Part shown: positions 7,384 through 14,050 of the stretch, piece after piece
Layout: each line of letters opens with the position of its first letter
Numbering within the stretch: position 1 is the first letter of the stretch
Assembly: GCA_023413015.1 (NCBI GenBank)
Contig: JAEZQR010000073.1
Span: 1 to 24,421 of the forward strand
Reading direction: 5' to 3'
Length of the DNA stretch: 24,421 bases
Source of the DNA: Pseudomonadota bacterium
GTDB lineage: Bacteria; Pseudomonadota; Alphaproteobacteria; Sphingomonadales; Sphingomonadaceae
Notes under the pieces: model-generated
What the model saw: the letters and a program-made list of their open reading frames with translations, nothing else
Databases searched by the model: none
Told to the model about the DNA's origin: nothing
Position numbers and translations under genes: made by a program

Positions 7384-7434
7384 CTGTCCACAGGTGGATC
7401 AAATTTTCGGGGTGCCTGTGGATAATGTGGAGGA
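7384..7434. promoter_or_regulatory. DnaA-box cluster
   Basis: Within 51 bases there is one perfect box (7417-7425, TGTGGATAA) directly followed by a tandem degenerate one (7426-7434, TGTGGAGGA). Upstream are a near-palindromic pair, CTGTCCACA (7384-7392) and GGTGGATCA (7393-7401), with an AAATTTT run between the pairs. The arrangement suggests cooperative DnaA assembly. Confidence 0.7.
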
Positions 7435-7490
7435 TGATTGCGACTCGTGGAGTCAGCGCGAGTCGCGCCGCCGGGCCGCTGTTGGCAATC

Positions 7491-7536
7491 GCGGGGCTTG
7501 CCGATAAACCCCGCTTTGCCGGGGTCCAACTACCCC
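7491..7536. repeat. Alternating G4/C4 inverted-repeat arms before hemE
   Basis: Four short arms can pair with their neighbours: GCGGGG (7491-7496), ACCCCGC (7508-7514), CGGGGT (7520-7525) and ACCCC (7532-7536). Pairing A-B excludes B-C, and B-C excludes C-D, so the region could switch between folds. It lies 38 bases before hemE and may be part of its leader or of the origin. The role is not known. Confidence 0.4.
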
Positions 7537-7573
7537 ATCAATATTCTATGAATCAGTTTGTATTGGAGTTGGG

Positions 7574-8614
7574 ATGCCTGTGAGCCTGTCGCCCGACCGT
7601 CCGCTGCTCGCTGTCCTGCGCGGCGAACGGCGTGACCCGCCGCCGGTGTGGCTCATGCGTCAGGCGGGGCGCTACCTGCCCGAATACCGGGCGTTGCGCG
7701 CCGAAAAGGGCGGCTTCCTCGAGCTCGTCTACGACAGCGAGGCGGCGGCCGAGATCACGCTGCAGCCGATCCGCCGCTTCGGCATGGACGGCGCCATCCT
7801 ATTCTCGGACATCCTGATCGTGCCGCATGCGCTGGGGCAGGACCTGACTTTTGGGCCCGGCGAAGGCCCACGCCTGACCCCAGCGCTGAGCGATGCCGAC
7901 TGGCGCGGGCTGACACCGAACTTGGCGAAGTTCGCACCGATCTACGACACGGTGCGCCGTGTGGCTGCCGCGCTGCCGGAGACGACGACGCTACTCGGCT
8001 TCGCGGGCTCGCCCTGGACGGTCGCGACCTACATGGTGGCCGGCCATGGCAGCAAGGATCAGGCCGAGACGCGCCGCCTGGCCTATCGCGAACCCCAGGC
8101 CTTCGGGTCGCTGATCGACCGCATCGTCGAAGTTACGGTCGACTATCTTTCCGGCCAGATCGAGGCCGGCGCGATGGCGGTGCAGCTATTCGATAGCTGG
8201 GCCGGCACGTTGTCGCCCGAGCAGTTCGACCGCTGGGTGATCGAGCCCAACAAGGCGATCGTCGCGGCGCTGAAGGCGCGCCACCCGGACGTGCCGGTGA
8301 TCGGCTTTCCGAAAGGCGCCGGCGCCAAGCTTGTTTCCTATGCCGAGCGCACCGCCGTGGATGCGGTCGGACTCGACGAGACGGTCGATCCCGCCTGGGC
8401 CGACGCGGCGCTACCCAAGGGGCTGCCGGTCCAAGGCAACCTCGATCCGCTGGCGCTGATCGCCGGCGGCGAGGCACTACAGGCTGGGGTGGCACGCATC
8501 CGCGCCGCCTTCCGCGACCGGCCGCACATCTTCAACCTCGGCCACGGCATCCTGCCCGACGCGCCGATCGCCCATGTCGAGCAACTGCTGATGCTGCTTC
8601 GGGAGGGCAAATGA
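7574..8614 (+). CDS. hemE: Uroporphyrinogen decarboxylase
   Basis: The 346-residue protein contains the family motif PVWLMRQAGRYLPEYR (24-39) with the two substrate-binding arginines, the catalytic aspartate D79 in LFSDILIVP, and GFAGSPWTVATYMV. It removes four carboxyl groups from uroporphyrinogen III to give coproporphyrinogen III in haem synthesis. GGAG lies five bases before the ATG. Its stop overlaps the hemJ start (ATGA 8611-8614), so the two haem genes are coupled. hemE next to the origin is a hallmark of alphaproteobacterial chromosomes. Confidence 0.97.
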   Translation: MPVSLSPDRPLLAVLRGERRDPPPVWLMRQAGRYLPEYRALRAEKGGFLELVYDSEAAAEITLQPIRRFGMDGAILFSDILIVPHALGQDLTFGPGEGPRLTPALSDADWRGLTPNLAKFAPIYDTVRRVAAALPETTTLLGFAGSPWTVATYMVAGHGSKDQAETRRLAYREPQAFGSLIDRIVEVTVDYLSGQIEAGAMAVQLFDSWAGTLSPEQFDRWVIEPNKAIVAALKARHPDVPVIGFPKGAGAKLVSYAERTAVDAVGLDETVDPAWADAALPKGLPVQGNLDPLALIAGGEALQAGVARIRAAFRDRPHIFNLGHGILPDAPIAHVEQLLMLLREGK

Positions 8615-9057
8615 CCGGCTGGCTCGGCGGCGACGCCTATCTCTGGCTGAAGGCCGCGCACCTTATCTTCGTGATCTTCTGGATGGCCGGCATGTTCATG
8701 CTGCCGCGCTTCTTCGTCTACCATATGGCGGCAGCGCCGGGGTCGGCGGAGGACGCGCTATGGATCGAGCGCGAGCGGCGCCTGCTGCGCATCATCGTCA
8801 ATCCGGCGATGGTCGTCGTCTGGGTGCTCGGCCTGACGCTCGCCTTCGGGATCGGCGCCTGGTCGATGGGCTGGTTCCACGCCAAGTTCGCGATCGTGTT
8901 ACTGCTGTCGGGCTATCACGGCTGGCTTGCCGGGCTGCGCAAGAAGTTCGCGCGCGGCGAGCGCCCGGTCTCCGAGCGTGCGCTGCGCATCGCCAACGAG
9001 GTGCCCAGCCTGGCGACGATCGCGATCGTTATTCTGGTGATCGTGAAGCCGTTCTAG
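8611..9057 (+). CDS. hemJ: Protoporphyrinogen oxidase HemJ
   Basis: The 148-residue membrane protein has four predicted helices at about 13-33, 60-80, 88-107 and 128-146. HemJ features include H17 in LKAAHLIFVIFWMAG, WFHAKF, GYHGW, and the C-terminal NEVPSLATIAIVILVIVKPF. HemJ oxidises protoporphyrinogen IX to protoporphyrin IX in the inner membrane, and replaces HemG/HemY in many alphaproteobacteria. Overlap with hemE by four bases and the shared pathway support the assignment over a generic CopD-like membrane protein. Confidence 0.93.
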   Translation: MTGWLGGDAYLWLKAAHLIFVIFWMAGMFMLPRFFVYHMAAAPGSAEDALWIERERRLLRIIVNPAMVVVWVLGLTLAFGIGAWSMGWFHAKFAIVLLLSGYHGWLAGLRKKFARGERPVSERALRIANEVPSLATIAIVILVIVKPF

Positions 9058-9062
9058 ACATT

Positions 9063-9082
9063 GGCCGGGCTTGTGCCCGGCC
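9063..9082. terminator. GC-rich hairpin between convergent hemJ and a secreted-protein gene
   Basis: GGCCGGGC (9063-9070) and GCCCGGCC (9075-9082) form a perfect 8-pair stem with a TTGT loop, placed six bases after the hemJ stop and nine before the end of the convergent gene. No U-tract follows on either strand, so it may work with Rho or only protect the 3' ends. Confidence 0.55.
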
Positions 9083-9090
9083 GATCATCG

Positions 9091-9783
9091 TCAGGCCTTG
9101 TTGGGCAGCCCATCAAGGTCCCAGCGATCCTTTTCCGTCAGGCCCCTGCCTTCGGTGATGCTGTAGATTGCGGTCTGGACGATGCTCTTGTGCTGCTCGG
9201 TCTCGACCTTCTTCTTGGCAAGAATAGCAAGCAACTCGCGCATGTCGGGATCGGCGGTCAAGCCGCCGATGCTGTACTGCATGCCATCCATTGAAGGCGA
9301 CCGGCTCTCGTTCAGGCAATATCCGTTGAACTGAACGATGAACTTTCGCCGCTTCTTCTTCTGTTCTTCGTCTTCTTTGAAACCGCCTGGCCCGCAGGGT
9401 GTGTAAGGCATCTCAACCAAAACACGCTCGACTAGAAGACCGTTCTGACCGTCTCTGAACTGTGAGTTCAGGATGAGGCCGTTCCGGATGTCGATTGGCA
9501 ATCCATCGGCACCTATGATTATACCATTGTCCATGCAGAAGGCGGCACAGACCTTAACGGCGCCACCGCTACCGACCGTCAGATTCTTGTCCTTGCATTC
9601 GCCGCTTTCGGCATCGACGCCCATAATCGGGCCATCCAAACGTACACCCCGAGGTAAAGCAAAAGGTTGGGTGACAGGCTGACCGGGGTCGTCGCCAAAG
9701 CCAGGGCGTACTTTGTTGACCTGTGCCTGAGCGGGATTGGTGATAGTAGCGATCGCAACCGCGAGCGCCGCGAGGTTCTTCAT
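9091..9783 (-). CDS. Hypothetical secreted protein, cysteine-containing
   Basis: I do not recognise this 230-residue protein. It begins MKNLAALAVAIATITNPAQAQ, a clear Sec signal peptide with a likely AQA/Q cleavage near residue 21, so it should be periplasmic or outer-surface. The mature part has five cysteines (63, 79, 83, 130, 156), a highly charged stretch EDEEQKKKRRK (137-147) and an alpha-helical C-terminus. The start at 9781-9783 has AGGAGG seven bases upstream; a start 21 codons earlier would lose this fit. Base composition looks less GC-rich than the neighbours, with runs such as cttcttcttc. It lies opposite to and between hemJ and rho, hinting at a lineage-specific insertion. Function unknown. 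Confidence 0.72.
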   Translation of the reverse strand: MKNLAALAVAIATITNPAQAQVNKVRPGFGDDPGQPVTQPFALPRGVRLDGPIMGVDAESGECKDKNLTVGSGGAVKVCAAFCMDNGIIIGADGLPIDIRNGLILNSQFRDGQNGLLVERVLVEMPYTPCGPGGFKEDEEQKKKRRKFIVQFNGYCLNESRSPSMDGMQYSIGGLTADPDMRELLAILAKKKVETEQHKSIVQTAIYSITEGRGLTEKDRWDLDGLPNKA

Positions 9784-9879
9784 TACGTTGGCCTCCTGAG
9801 TTTTGATGCAAACTAGCACGAGGCTCGTCGGCAACCGAAGGCCCAACGTTCATTCCTGTTAATGAAAATCGCCGAACCG

Positions 9880-9908
9880 TTGACTTGTTTAAATCCGAAG
9901 CTTAGTCA
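9880..9908 (+). promoter_or_regulatory. Possible rho promoter
   Basis: TTGACT (9880-9885) is followed after 17 bases by TAGTCA (9903-9908), the same layout as the TTGACA-N17-TAGTTA seen before mnmG. Transcription from about 9915 would give a leader of roughly 90 bases for rho. The -10 match to the E. coli consensus is weak. Confidence 0.4.
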
Positions 9909-9917
9909 GTGAACAAA

Positions 9918-9945
9918 CCTCCGTTCGGAGGCGTCTTCATTTTCC
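9918..9945 (+). terminator. Hairpin with T-rich tail in the rho leader (possible attenuator)
   Basis: CCTCC (9918-9922) pairs with GGAGG (9927-9931) around a GTTC loop and is followed by the pyrimidine-rich cgtcttcatttt. If the promoter at 9880-9908 is real, the hairpin lies at the very start of the rho mRNA. The stem is short. A tandem TAACGA repeat (9951-9966) follows. rho genes are often autoregulated through their leaders; here this is inference. Confidence 0.35.
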
Positions 9946-10003
9946 GGCCCTAACGATAACGATAACCGTCGCCGGGCCACCCTCAGCATCAGAGCTGCAT
10001 CTC

Positions 10004-11260
10004 ATGCACCTGCACGACCTCAAGCGTAAATCGCCTGCCGAACTCGTCCAGATGGCCGAGGAACTGGGCGTCGAGAACGCCTCGACGCTTCGCAAGCAGG
10101 ACCTCCTCTTTTCGATCCTCAAGGCACTGGCCGAGGAAGGCACGCAGATCACCGGCGCCGGCACCATCGAGGTGCTGCCCGACGGCTTCGGCTTCCTCCG
10201 CTCCCCCGAAGCGAACTATCTCGCCGGCCCCGACGACATCTACGTGTCCCCGAGTCAGGTGCGGAAGTTCGGCATGCGCACTGGCGACACCGTCGAGGGC
10301 GAGATCCGCGCGCCGAAGGACGGCGAGCGCTATTTTGCGCTGACCAAGCTCAACACGATCAACTTCGACGACCCCGAGGTCGTCCGCCACCGCGTCAACT
10401 TCGACAACCTGACGCCGCTCTACCCCGACGAGAAGCTCAAGCTCGACACGATCGACCCGACGGTCAAGGACAAGTCGGCGCGCGTCATCGACATCATCAG
10501 CCCCCAGGGCAAGGGCCAGCGCGCGCTGATCGTGGCGCCGCCGCGCACGGGTAAGACCGTGCTCCTCCAGAACATCGCCAAGGCGATCACCGACAACCAC
10601 CCGGAAGTGTTCCTCATCGTGCTCCTGATCGACGAGCGCCCCGAGGAAGTCACCGACATGCAGCGTTCGGTGAAGGGCGAGGTAGTCAGCTCGACGTTCG
10701 ACGAGCCGGCGAGCCGCCACGTCCAGGTCGCCGAGATGGTGATCGAGAAGGCCAAGCGCCTCGTCGAGCACAAGCGCGACGTGGTGATCCTCCTCGACTC
10801 GATCACGCGCCTGGGCCGCGCCTACAACACCGTGGTCCCATCCTCGGGCAAGGTACTGACCGGCGGCGTCGACGCCAATGCGCTGCAGCGGCCGAAGCGC
10901 TTCTTCGGCGCGGCGCGCAACATCGAGGAGGGCGGCTCGCTGTCGATCATCGCGACCGCGCTCATCGACACCGGCAGCCGCATGGACGAGGTGATCTTCG
11001 AAGAGTTCAAGGGCACCGGCAACTCCGAGATCGTGCTCGACCGCAAGGTCGCCGACAAGCGCATCTTCCCGGCGATCGACGTCGGCAAGTCGGGCACCCG
11101 CAAGGAAGAGCTGCTCGTCGAGAAGGCGACACTGTCGAAGATGTGGGTGCTGCGCCGCATCCTCATGCAGATGGGCACCATCGACGCGATGGAGTTCCTG
11201 CTCGACAAGATGAAGGACTCGAAGACCAACGAGGACTTCTTCGCGGCGATGAACGCGTAG
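10004..11260 (+). CDS. rho: Transcription termination factor Rho
   Basis: The 418-residue protein has the N-terminal helical domain (MHLHDLKRKSPAELVQMAEE), the RNA-binding cold-shock-like domain with GFGFLRSPEANYL (61-73) and a RecA-like motor. The motor's Walker A is APPRTGKT (178-185), with the DERPEEVTDMQRS and Walker B VVILLDSITRLGRAYN segments. Rho is a hexameric helicase that binds nascent RNA and ends transcription. The length matches compact Rho proteins without large insertions. The ATG at 10004 lacks a strong SD. The P-loop has arginine where E. coli has lysine in PPKAGKT. It is preceded by a leader with a hairpin and followed by several hairpins. Confidence 0.97.
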   Translation: MHLHDLKRKSPAELVQMAEELGVENASTLRKQDLLFSILKALAEEGTQITGAGTIEVLPDGFGFLRSPEANYLAGPDDIYVSPSQVRKFGMRTGDTVEGEIRAPKDGERYFALTKLNTINFDDPEVVRHRVNFDNLTPLYPDEKLKLDTIDPTVKDKSARVIDIISPQGKGQRALIVAPPRTGKTVLLQNIAKAITDNHPEVFLIVLLIDERPEEVTDMQRSVKGEVVSSTFDEPASRHVQVAEMVIEKAKRLVEHKRDVVILLDSITRLGRAYNTVVPSSGKVLTGGVDANALQRPKRFFGAARNIEEGGSLSIIATALIDTGSRMDEVIFEEFKGTGNSEIVLDRKVADKRIFPAIDVGKSGTRKEELLVEKATLSKMWVLRRILMQMGTIDAMEFLLDKMKDSKTNEDFFAAMNA

Positions 11261-11285
11261 CGAGCGCGGCTGGCGGTCAGCGCCA

Positions 11286-11303
11286 CGAACCGCGTGCGGT
11301 TCG
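11286..11303. repeat. First hairpin in the rho trailer
   Basis: CGAACCGC (11286-11293) and GCGGTTCG (11296-11303) form a near-continuous palindrome just after rho. It has no U-tract and probably stabilises the 3' end or aids Rho-dependent termination. The rest of 11261-11473 contains two further hairpins and no recognisable gene. Confidence 0.5.
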
Positions 11304-11342
11304 CGAGCTGTCGCCAGACTCGCGCGAGCGCCGGCCGGCATG

Positions 11343-11361
11343 CGCTCGGCTTCGCCGAGCG
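11343..11361. repeat. Second hairpin in the rho trailer
   Basis: CGCTCGGC (11343-11350) and GCCGAGCG (11354-11361) pair perfectly around a TTC loop. The GCTTCGCC core is shared with the hairpin 14 bases further on. Confidence 0.5.
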
Positions 11362-11374
11362 GCATGACCGACGA

Positions 11375-11400
11375 CGCGGGCTTCGCCCGCGGCCCCCCTT
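11375..11400 (+). terminator. Third rho-trailer hairpin, likely terminator
   Basis: CGCGGGC (11375-11381) and GCCCGCG (11385-11391) pair around TTC and are followed by a C-rich, T-ending run (gccccccttgcttt). It is the most terminator-like element between rho and the TerC-family gene. Confidence 0.5.
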
Positions 11401-11473
11401 GCTTTCCGGCCGGTTCTTTGCTTCGCATCCGAAACTGCTGAACCTGCCCTGCCCCTAGGACGTTAGGCGAACC

Positions 11474-12142
11474 ATGCTCGACATCTGGCACGCGATCGCC
11501 GCCGACTTCTCGAACATCACCTCGCCGGCTGCGCTCGCCGCGTTCGTCCAGGTGCTGATGATCGACATCATGCTCGCCGGCGACAACGCGATCGTCGTCG
11601 GCGCGCTCGCCGCTGGCCTGCCGATCGATCAGCGGCGCAAGGTGATCATGATCGGCATCATCGCCGCGCTGGTGCTGCGCATCATCTTCGCGCTGGTGGT
11701 GACGCAGCTGATGCAGATCGTGGGCCTCATTTTCGCAGGTGGCCTGCTTCTCCTCTGGGTGTCGTGGAAGATGTACCGCGAGCTACACCCGGCCGAGGGC
11801 GGCGGCTCGCCCGAGATCGAGGGCGACGAGCGTGCCGGCGTCGCGCCGGCCAAGAGCTTCGCGAGCGCGGCCTGGGCGGTCGCGGTCGCCGATGTGTCGA
11901 TGAGCCTCGACAATGTGCTCGCGGTCGCGGGTGCGGCGCGCGAGCATCCCGGCATTCTGATTATCGGCCTGCTGCTGTCGGTCGCGCTGATGGGCATCGC
12001 CGCGAACTTCATCGCGAAGTACATCGAGCGCTACCGCTGGATCGCCTATGTCGGCCTGGTCGTGATCCTCTACGTCGCCGGCAAGATGATCTACGACGGT
12101 ATCGTCGACCCGAGCGTCGGCATCGCGACGCTGGCCGGCTGA
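11474..12142 (+). CDS. TerC/YjbE-type integral membrane protein
   Basis: The 222-residue protein has two homologous halves with the TerC metal-site motifs, D31-D37-N38 in IDIMLAGDNAIVVGALAAG and D140-D146-N147 in ADVSMSLDNVLAVAGAA. At least six hydrophobic helices are separated by a charged cytoplasmic loop (about 101-130). TerC-family proteins are implicated in manganese export and metalation of secreted enzymes; this shorter YjbE-like subgroup is poorly characterised. Some TerC genes follow the yybP-ykoY manganese riboswitch, but no such element was recognised in 11401-11473. There is no strong SD; the ATG fits the family N-terminus. Confidence 0.87.
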   Translation: MLDIWHAIAADFSNITSPAALAAFVQVLMIDIMLAGDNAIVVGALAAGLPIDQRRKVIMIGIIAALVLRIIFALVVTQLMQIVGLIFAGGLLLLWVSWKMYRELHPAEGGGSPEIEGDERAGVAPAKSFASAAWAVAVADVSMSLDNVLAVAGAAREHPGILIIGLLLSVALMGIAANFIAKYIERYRWIAYVGLVVILYVAGKMIYDGIVDPSVGIATLAG

Positions 12143-12219
12143 TCGCCGCCTATCGATAAACAGCGGCTGGACAGGCGCCCGGCGTCCGCTAGCCTTCCCG
12201 AAAAAACAGGGGAGGTCGT

Positions 12220-13503
12220 ATGGCAACGGTCAGCCGAGCGCTGGAAGGCACACAGAGCGGCGCGCGCGTCACCTTGTGGATGCTGCTCGTCGTCTACATC
12301 CTGAACTTTCTCGACCGACAGATCGTCAACATCCTCGCCGAGCCGATCCGCAAGGATCTTGGCCTGTCCGACACGCAACTCGGTTTGCTCACCGGTCTCG
12401 CCTTCGCGCTGTTCTATGCGGTGCTGGGCATCCCAATCGCGCGCTACGCCGACCGGCCGCAGACCAACCGCGTAGGGCTGATCTCCGTCTCGCTGGCGCT
12501 GTGGTCGATGATGACGGCGCTGTGCGGGCTGGCGCAGAATTTCGTCCAGCTGCTGCTCGCCCGCGTCGGCGTGGGCGTCGGCGAGGCCGGCTGTACGCCC
12601 GCCGCGCATTCGCTGATCTCCGACGCGGTGCCGCGCGAGAAACGGGCGTCGGCCATTGCCTTCTACGGCCTCGGCATCCCGATCGGCAGCCTGATGGGGA
12701 TGATCATCGGCGGCCAGCTCGCCGATCTCATCGGTTGGCGGCAGGCATTCCTGATCGTCGGCCTGCCCGGCCTTATCGTCGCGCTGCTGTTCTGGTGGCT
12801 GGTGCGCGAGCCGCGCCATCACGGCGCTGCGGCGGTGCCGTCGTCAGCGAAGGGCGCGAGCTTCAGCGAGGCATGGGCTGAAATCCGCGGCTCGAAAGCT
12901 TTCCTTCCGCTCACCATCGGGGCCGCCGCCGTGGCCTTCCTGTCCTACGGCAAGGGCGTGTGGGCGACGGTGTTCTTCATCCGCACGCACGGGCTGACCC
13001 CGGGCGAGGTCGGGCTGTGGCTCGGCGTGAGCGCCGGCATTGCGGGCATTATCGGCACCTGGGCGGGCGGCTGGCTCGCCGATCGCTACGGCAAGCGCGA
13101 TCCGAAGCATTATCTCACCGGGCCGATCCTCAGCATGATAATCGCCGCGCCGCTGCTCTACCTCGGCTACAGCGCCGAGGACTGGCGCGTGGCGCTGGTG
13201 TTCATCTTCCTGCCGACGATCGCCAATACGCTCTACTACGGCCCGGCCTATGCCTGCGCGCAGAGCCTGGTATCGTCGCGCGCCCGGGCGGTCGCCGCCT
13301 CGCTGATCGTGTTCGCGCAGAACCTCATCGGGCTGGGGCTCGGGCCGCTGTTCTTCGGCATGCTGAGCGATCATTTCAAGCCGATGGCGGGCGAGGACAG
13401 CGTCCGCTGGGTGCTATACGGCGCCGCCTTCCTCGGCCTCGTCCCCGCCTTCTTCTTCTGGCGCGCCAGCCGCCACCTCGCCGCGGAGATGCGCCGCGAC
13501 TGA
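12220..13503 (+). CDS. MFS transporter (Spinster-like subfamily)
   Basis: The 427-residue protein has 12 predicted membrane helices. It begins with WMLLVVYILNFLDRQIVNIL, the FLDRQ signature of Spns/hexuronate-like carriers, and has a motif-A-like ARYADRPQTNRVG loop and a second loop GWLADRYGKRDPKHY. The substrate is unknown; such carriers are frequent in sphingomonads and often transport organic acids. GGGGAGG lies close before the ATG at 12220. The 77-base gap after the TerC-type gene could hold a separate promoter. It is convergent with the helix-hairpin-helix gene, 66 bases away, with no clear terminator between them. Confidence 0.88.
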   Translation: MATVSRALEGTQSGARVTLWMLLVVYILNFLDRQIVNILAEPIRKDLGLSDTQLGLLTGLAFALFYAVLGIPIARYADRPQTNRVGLISVSLALWSMMTALCGLAQNFVQLLLARVGVGVGEAGCTPAAHSLISDAVPREKRASAIAFYGLGIPIGSLMGMIIGGQLADLIGWRQAFLIVGLPGLIVALLFWWLVREPRHHGAAAVPSSAKGASFSEAWAEIRGSKAFLPLTIGAAAVAFLSYGKGVWATVFFIRTHGLTPGEVGLWLGVSAGIAGIIGTWAGGWLADRYGKRDPKHYLTGPILSMIIAAPLLYLGYSAEDWRVALVFIFLPTIANTLYYGPAYACAQSLVSSRARAVAASLIVFAQNLIGLGLGPLFFGMLSDHFKPMAGEDSVRWVLYGAAFLGLVPAFFFWRASRHLAAEMRRD

Positions 13504-13569
13504 GAGCGGATGCAGAGAGGCAAGAGAAGGAGCTCGCACATAGCGGGCCCTGTTTGGACACTCACGAGG

Positions 13570-14019
13570 TCAGGTGCGGAATTCGGGAAATAGTGCCTCG
13601 ACCTTCGATTGCAGGTCGCTTGGGCTTGGCAGTAGCCCGTGGCGGTCGAGCAGCTGGTGGACCATCTCGGCCTTCGTCGGGCCGATCCCGGCGATCGCTT
13701 CGAGCCCGGGAAGCTCAGGATCGACGAGCCGATCGGCCAGATCGCCGAGCGTGCGGTAGCCGGCGGCGATGAGCAGCTGGCGTACGCCCGGCGGCAGGCT
13801 GGAGGCGTTGACGGTGAAGTCGCGCGGCTCGGCCTTGGGGTAACGCTGGCGGAGCCGGGTTACGGCCCCCTTCTCGCGCCCGAGCTCACGCTTGATGCGC
13901 TGGATCTGCGCCGACGTCAGCCCGAGCTGGCGCCTGATCTGCCGATAGGTCCGGCCCGCCTCACGCAGTCGGCGCGCCGCGTCGAGATTGGCCCGGGCCT
14001 GCTGCAGCTTGTTCAGCAT
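13570..14019 (-). CDS. Small HTH plus helix-hairpin-helix protein, function unknown
   Basis: The 149-residue protein has an N-terminal helix-turn-helix-like part (about 12-47: AARRLREAGRTYRQIRRQLGLTS then QIQRIKREL), similar to resolvase-type recognition helices. A C-terminal domain (about 73-130) resembles the helix-hairpin-helix fold of the RNA polymerase alpha C-terminal domain. It contains LPPGVRQLLIAAGYRTLGDL, then GLEAIAGIGPTKAEMVHQLL with the hairpin GIGPTK. Both parts suggest nucleic-acid binding. It starts 31 bases after the Hsp70-like gene on the same strand, so the two are probably one transcript. I do not know a characterised homologue. Confidence 0.75.
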   Translation of the reverse strand: MLNKLQQARANLDAARRLREAGRTYRQIRRQLGLTSAQIQRIKRELGREKGAVTRLRQRYPKAEPRDFTVNASSLPPGVRQLLIAAGYRTLGDLADRLVDPELPGLEAIAGIGPTKAEMVHQLLDRHGLLPSPSDLQSKVEALFPEFRT

Positions 14020-14050
14020 GGTCGCCTAACCCTCAAGTCGTGTCGGTCGT

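Larger units (their letters stand above)
7292..7573. other. oriC: Candidate chromosomal replication origin (oriC)
   Basis: This 282-base gap between divergent ppsR and hemE is the largest in the window. Two perfect DnaA boxes (TGTGGATAA, reverse of TTATCCACA) lie at 7292-7300 and 7417-7425. Seven-of-nine matches lie at 7384-7392, 7393-7401 and 7426-7434, giving a dense cluster at 7384-7434. AT-rich stretches occur at about 7399-7407 and 7537-7566 and could serve as unwinding elements. Six GANTC methylation motifs occur at 7358, 7374, 7442, 7450, 7460 and 7550. Alphaproteobacterial origins, best known in Caulobacter, lie beside hemE, and the flanking genes run away on both sides. No CtrA-type TTAA-N7-TTAA site was found. 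The hemE promoter must also lie here. Confidence 0.82.

Noticed and set aside
11401..11473. yybP-ykoY manganese riboswitch before the TerC-family gene
   Set aside because: Expected for some TerC relatives, but I could not find its conserved paired elements; the stretch is short and unstructured by eye.
9989..11491. 500-codon open frame on the minus strand opposite rho
   Set aside because: It is an antisense shadow of rho, Arg/Glu/Asp/Val/Leu-rich with no domain, caused by GC-rich codon bias. The rho protein on the plus strand is unmistakable.
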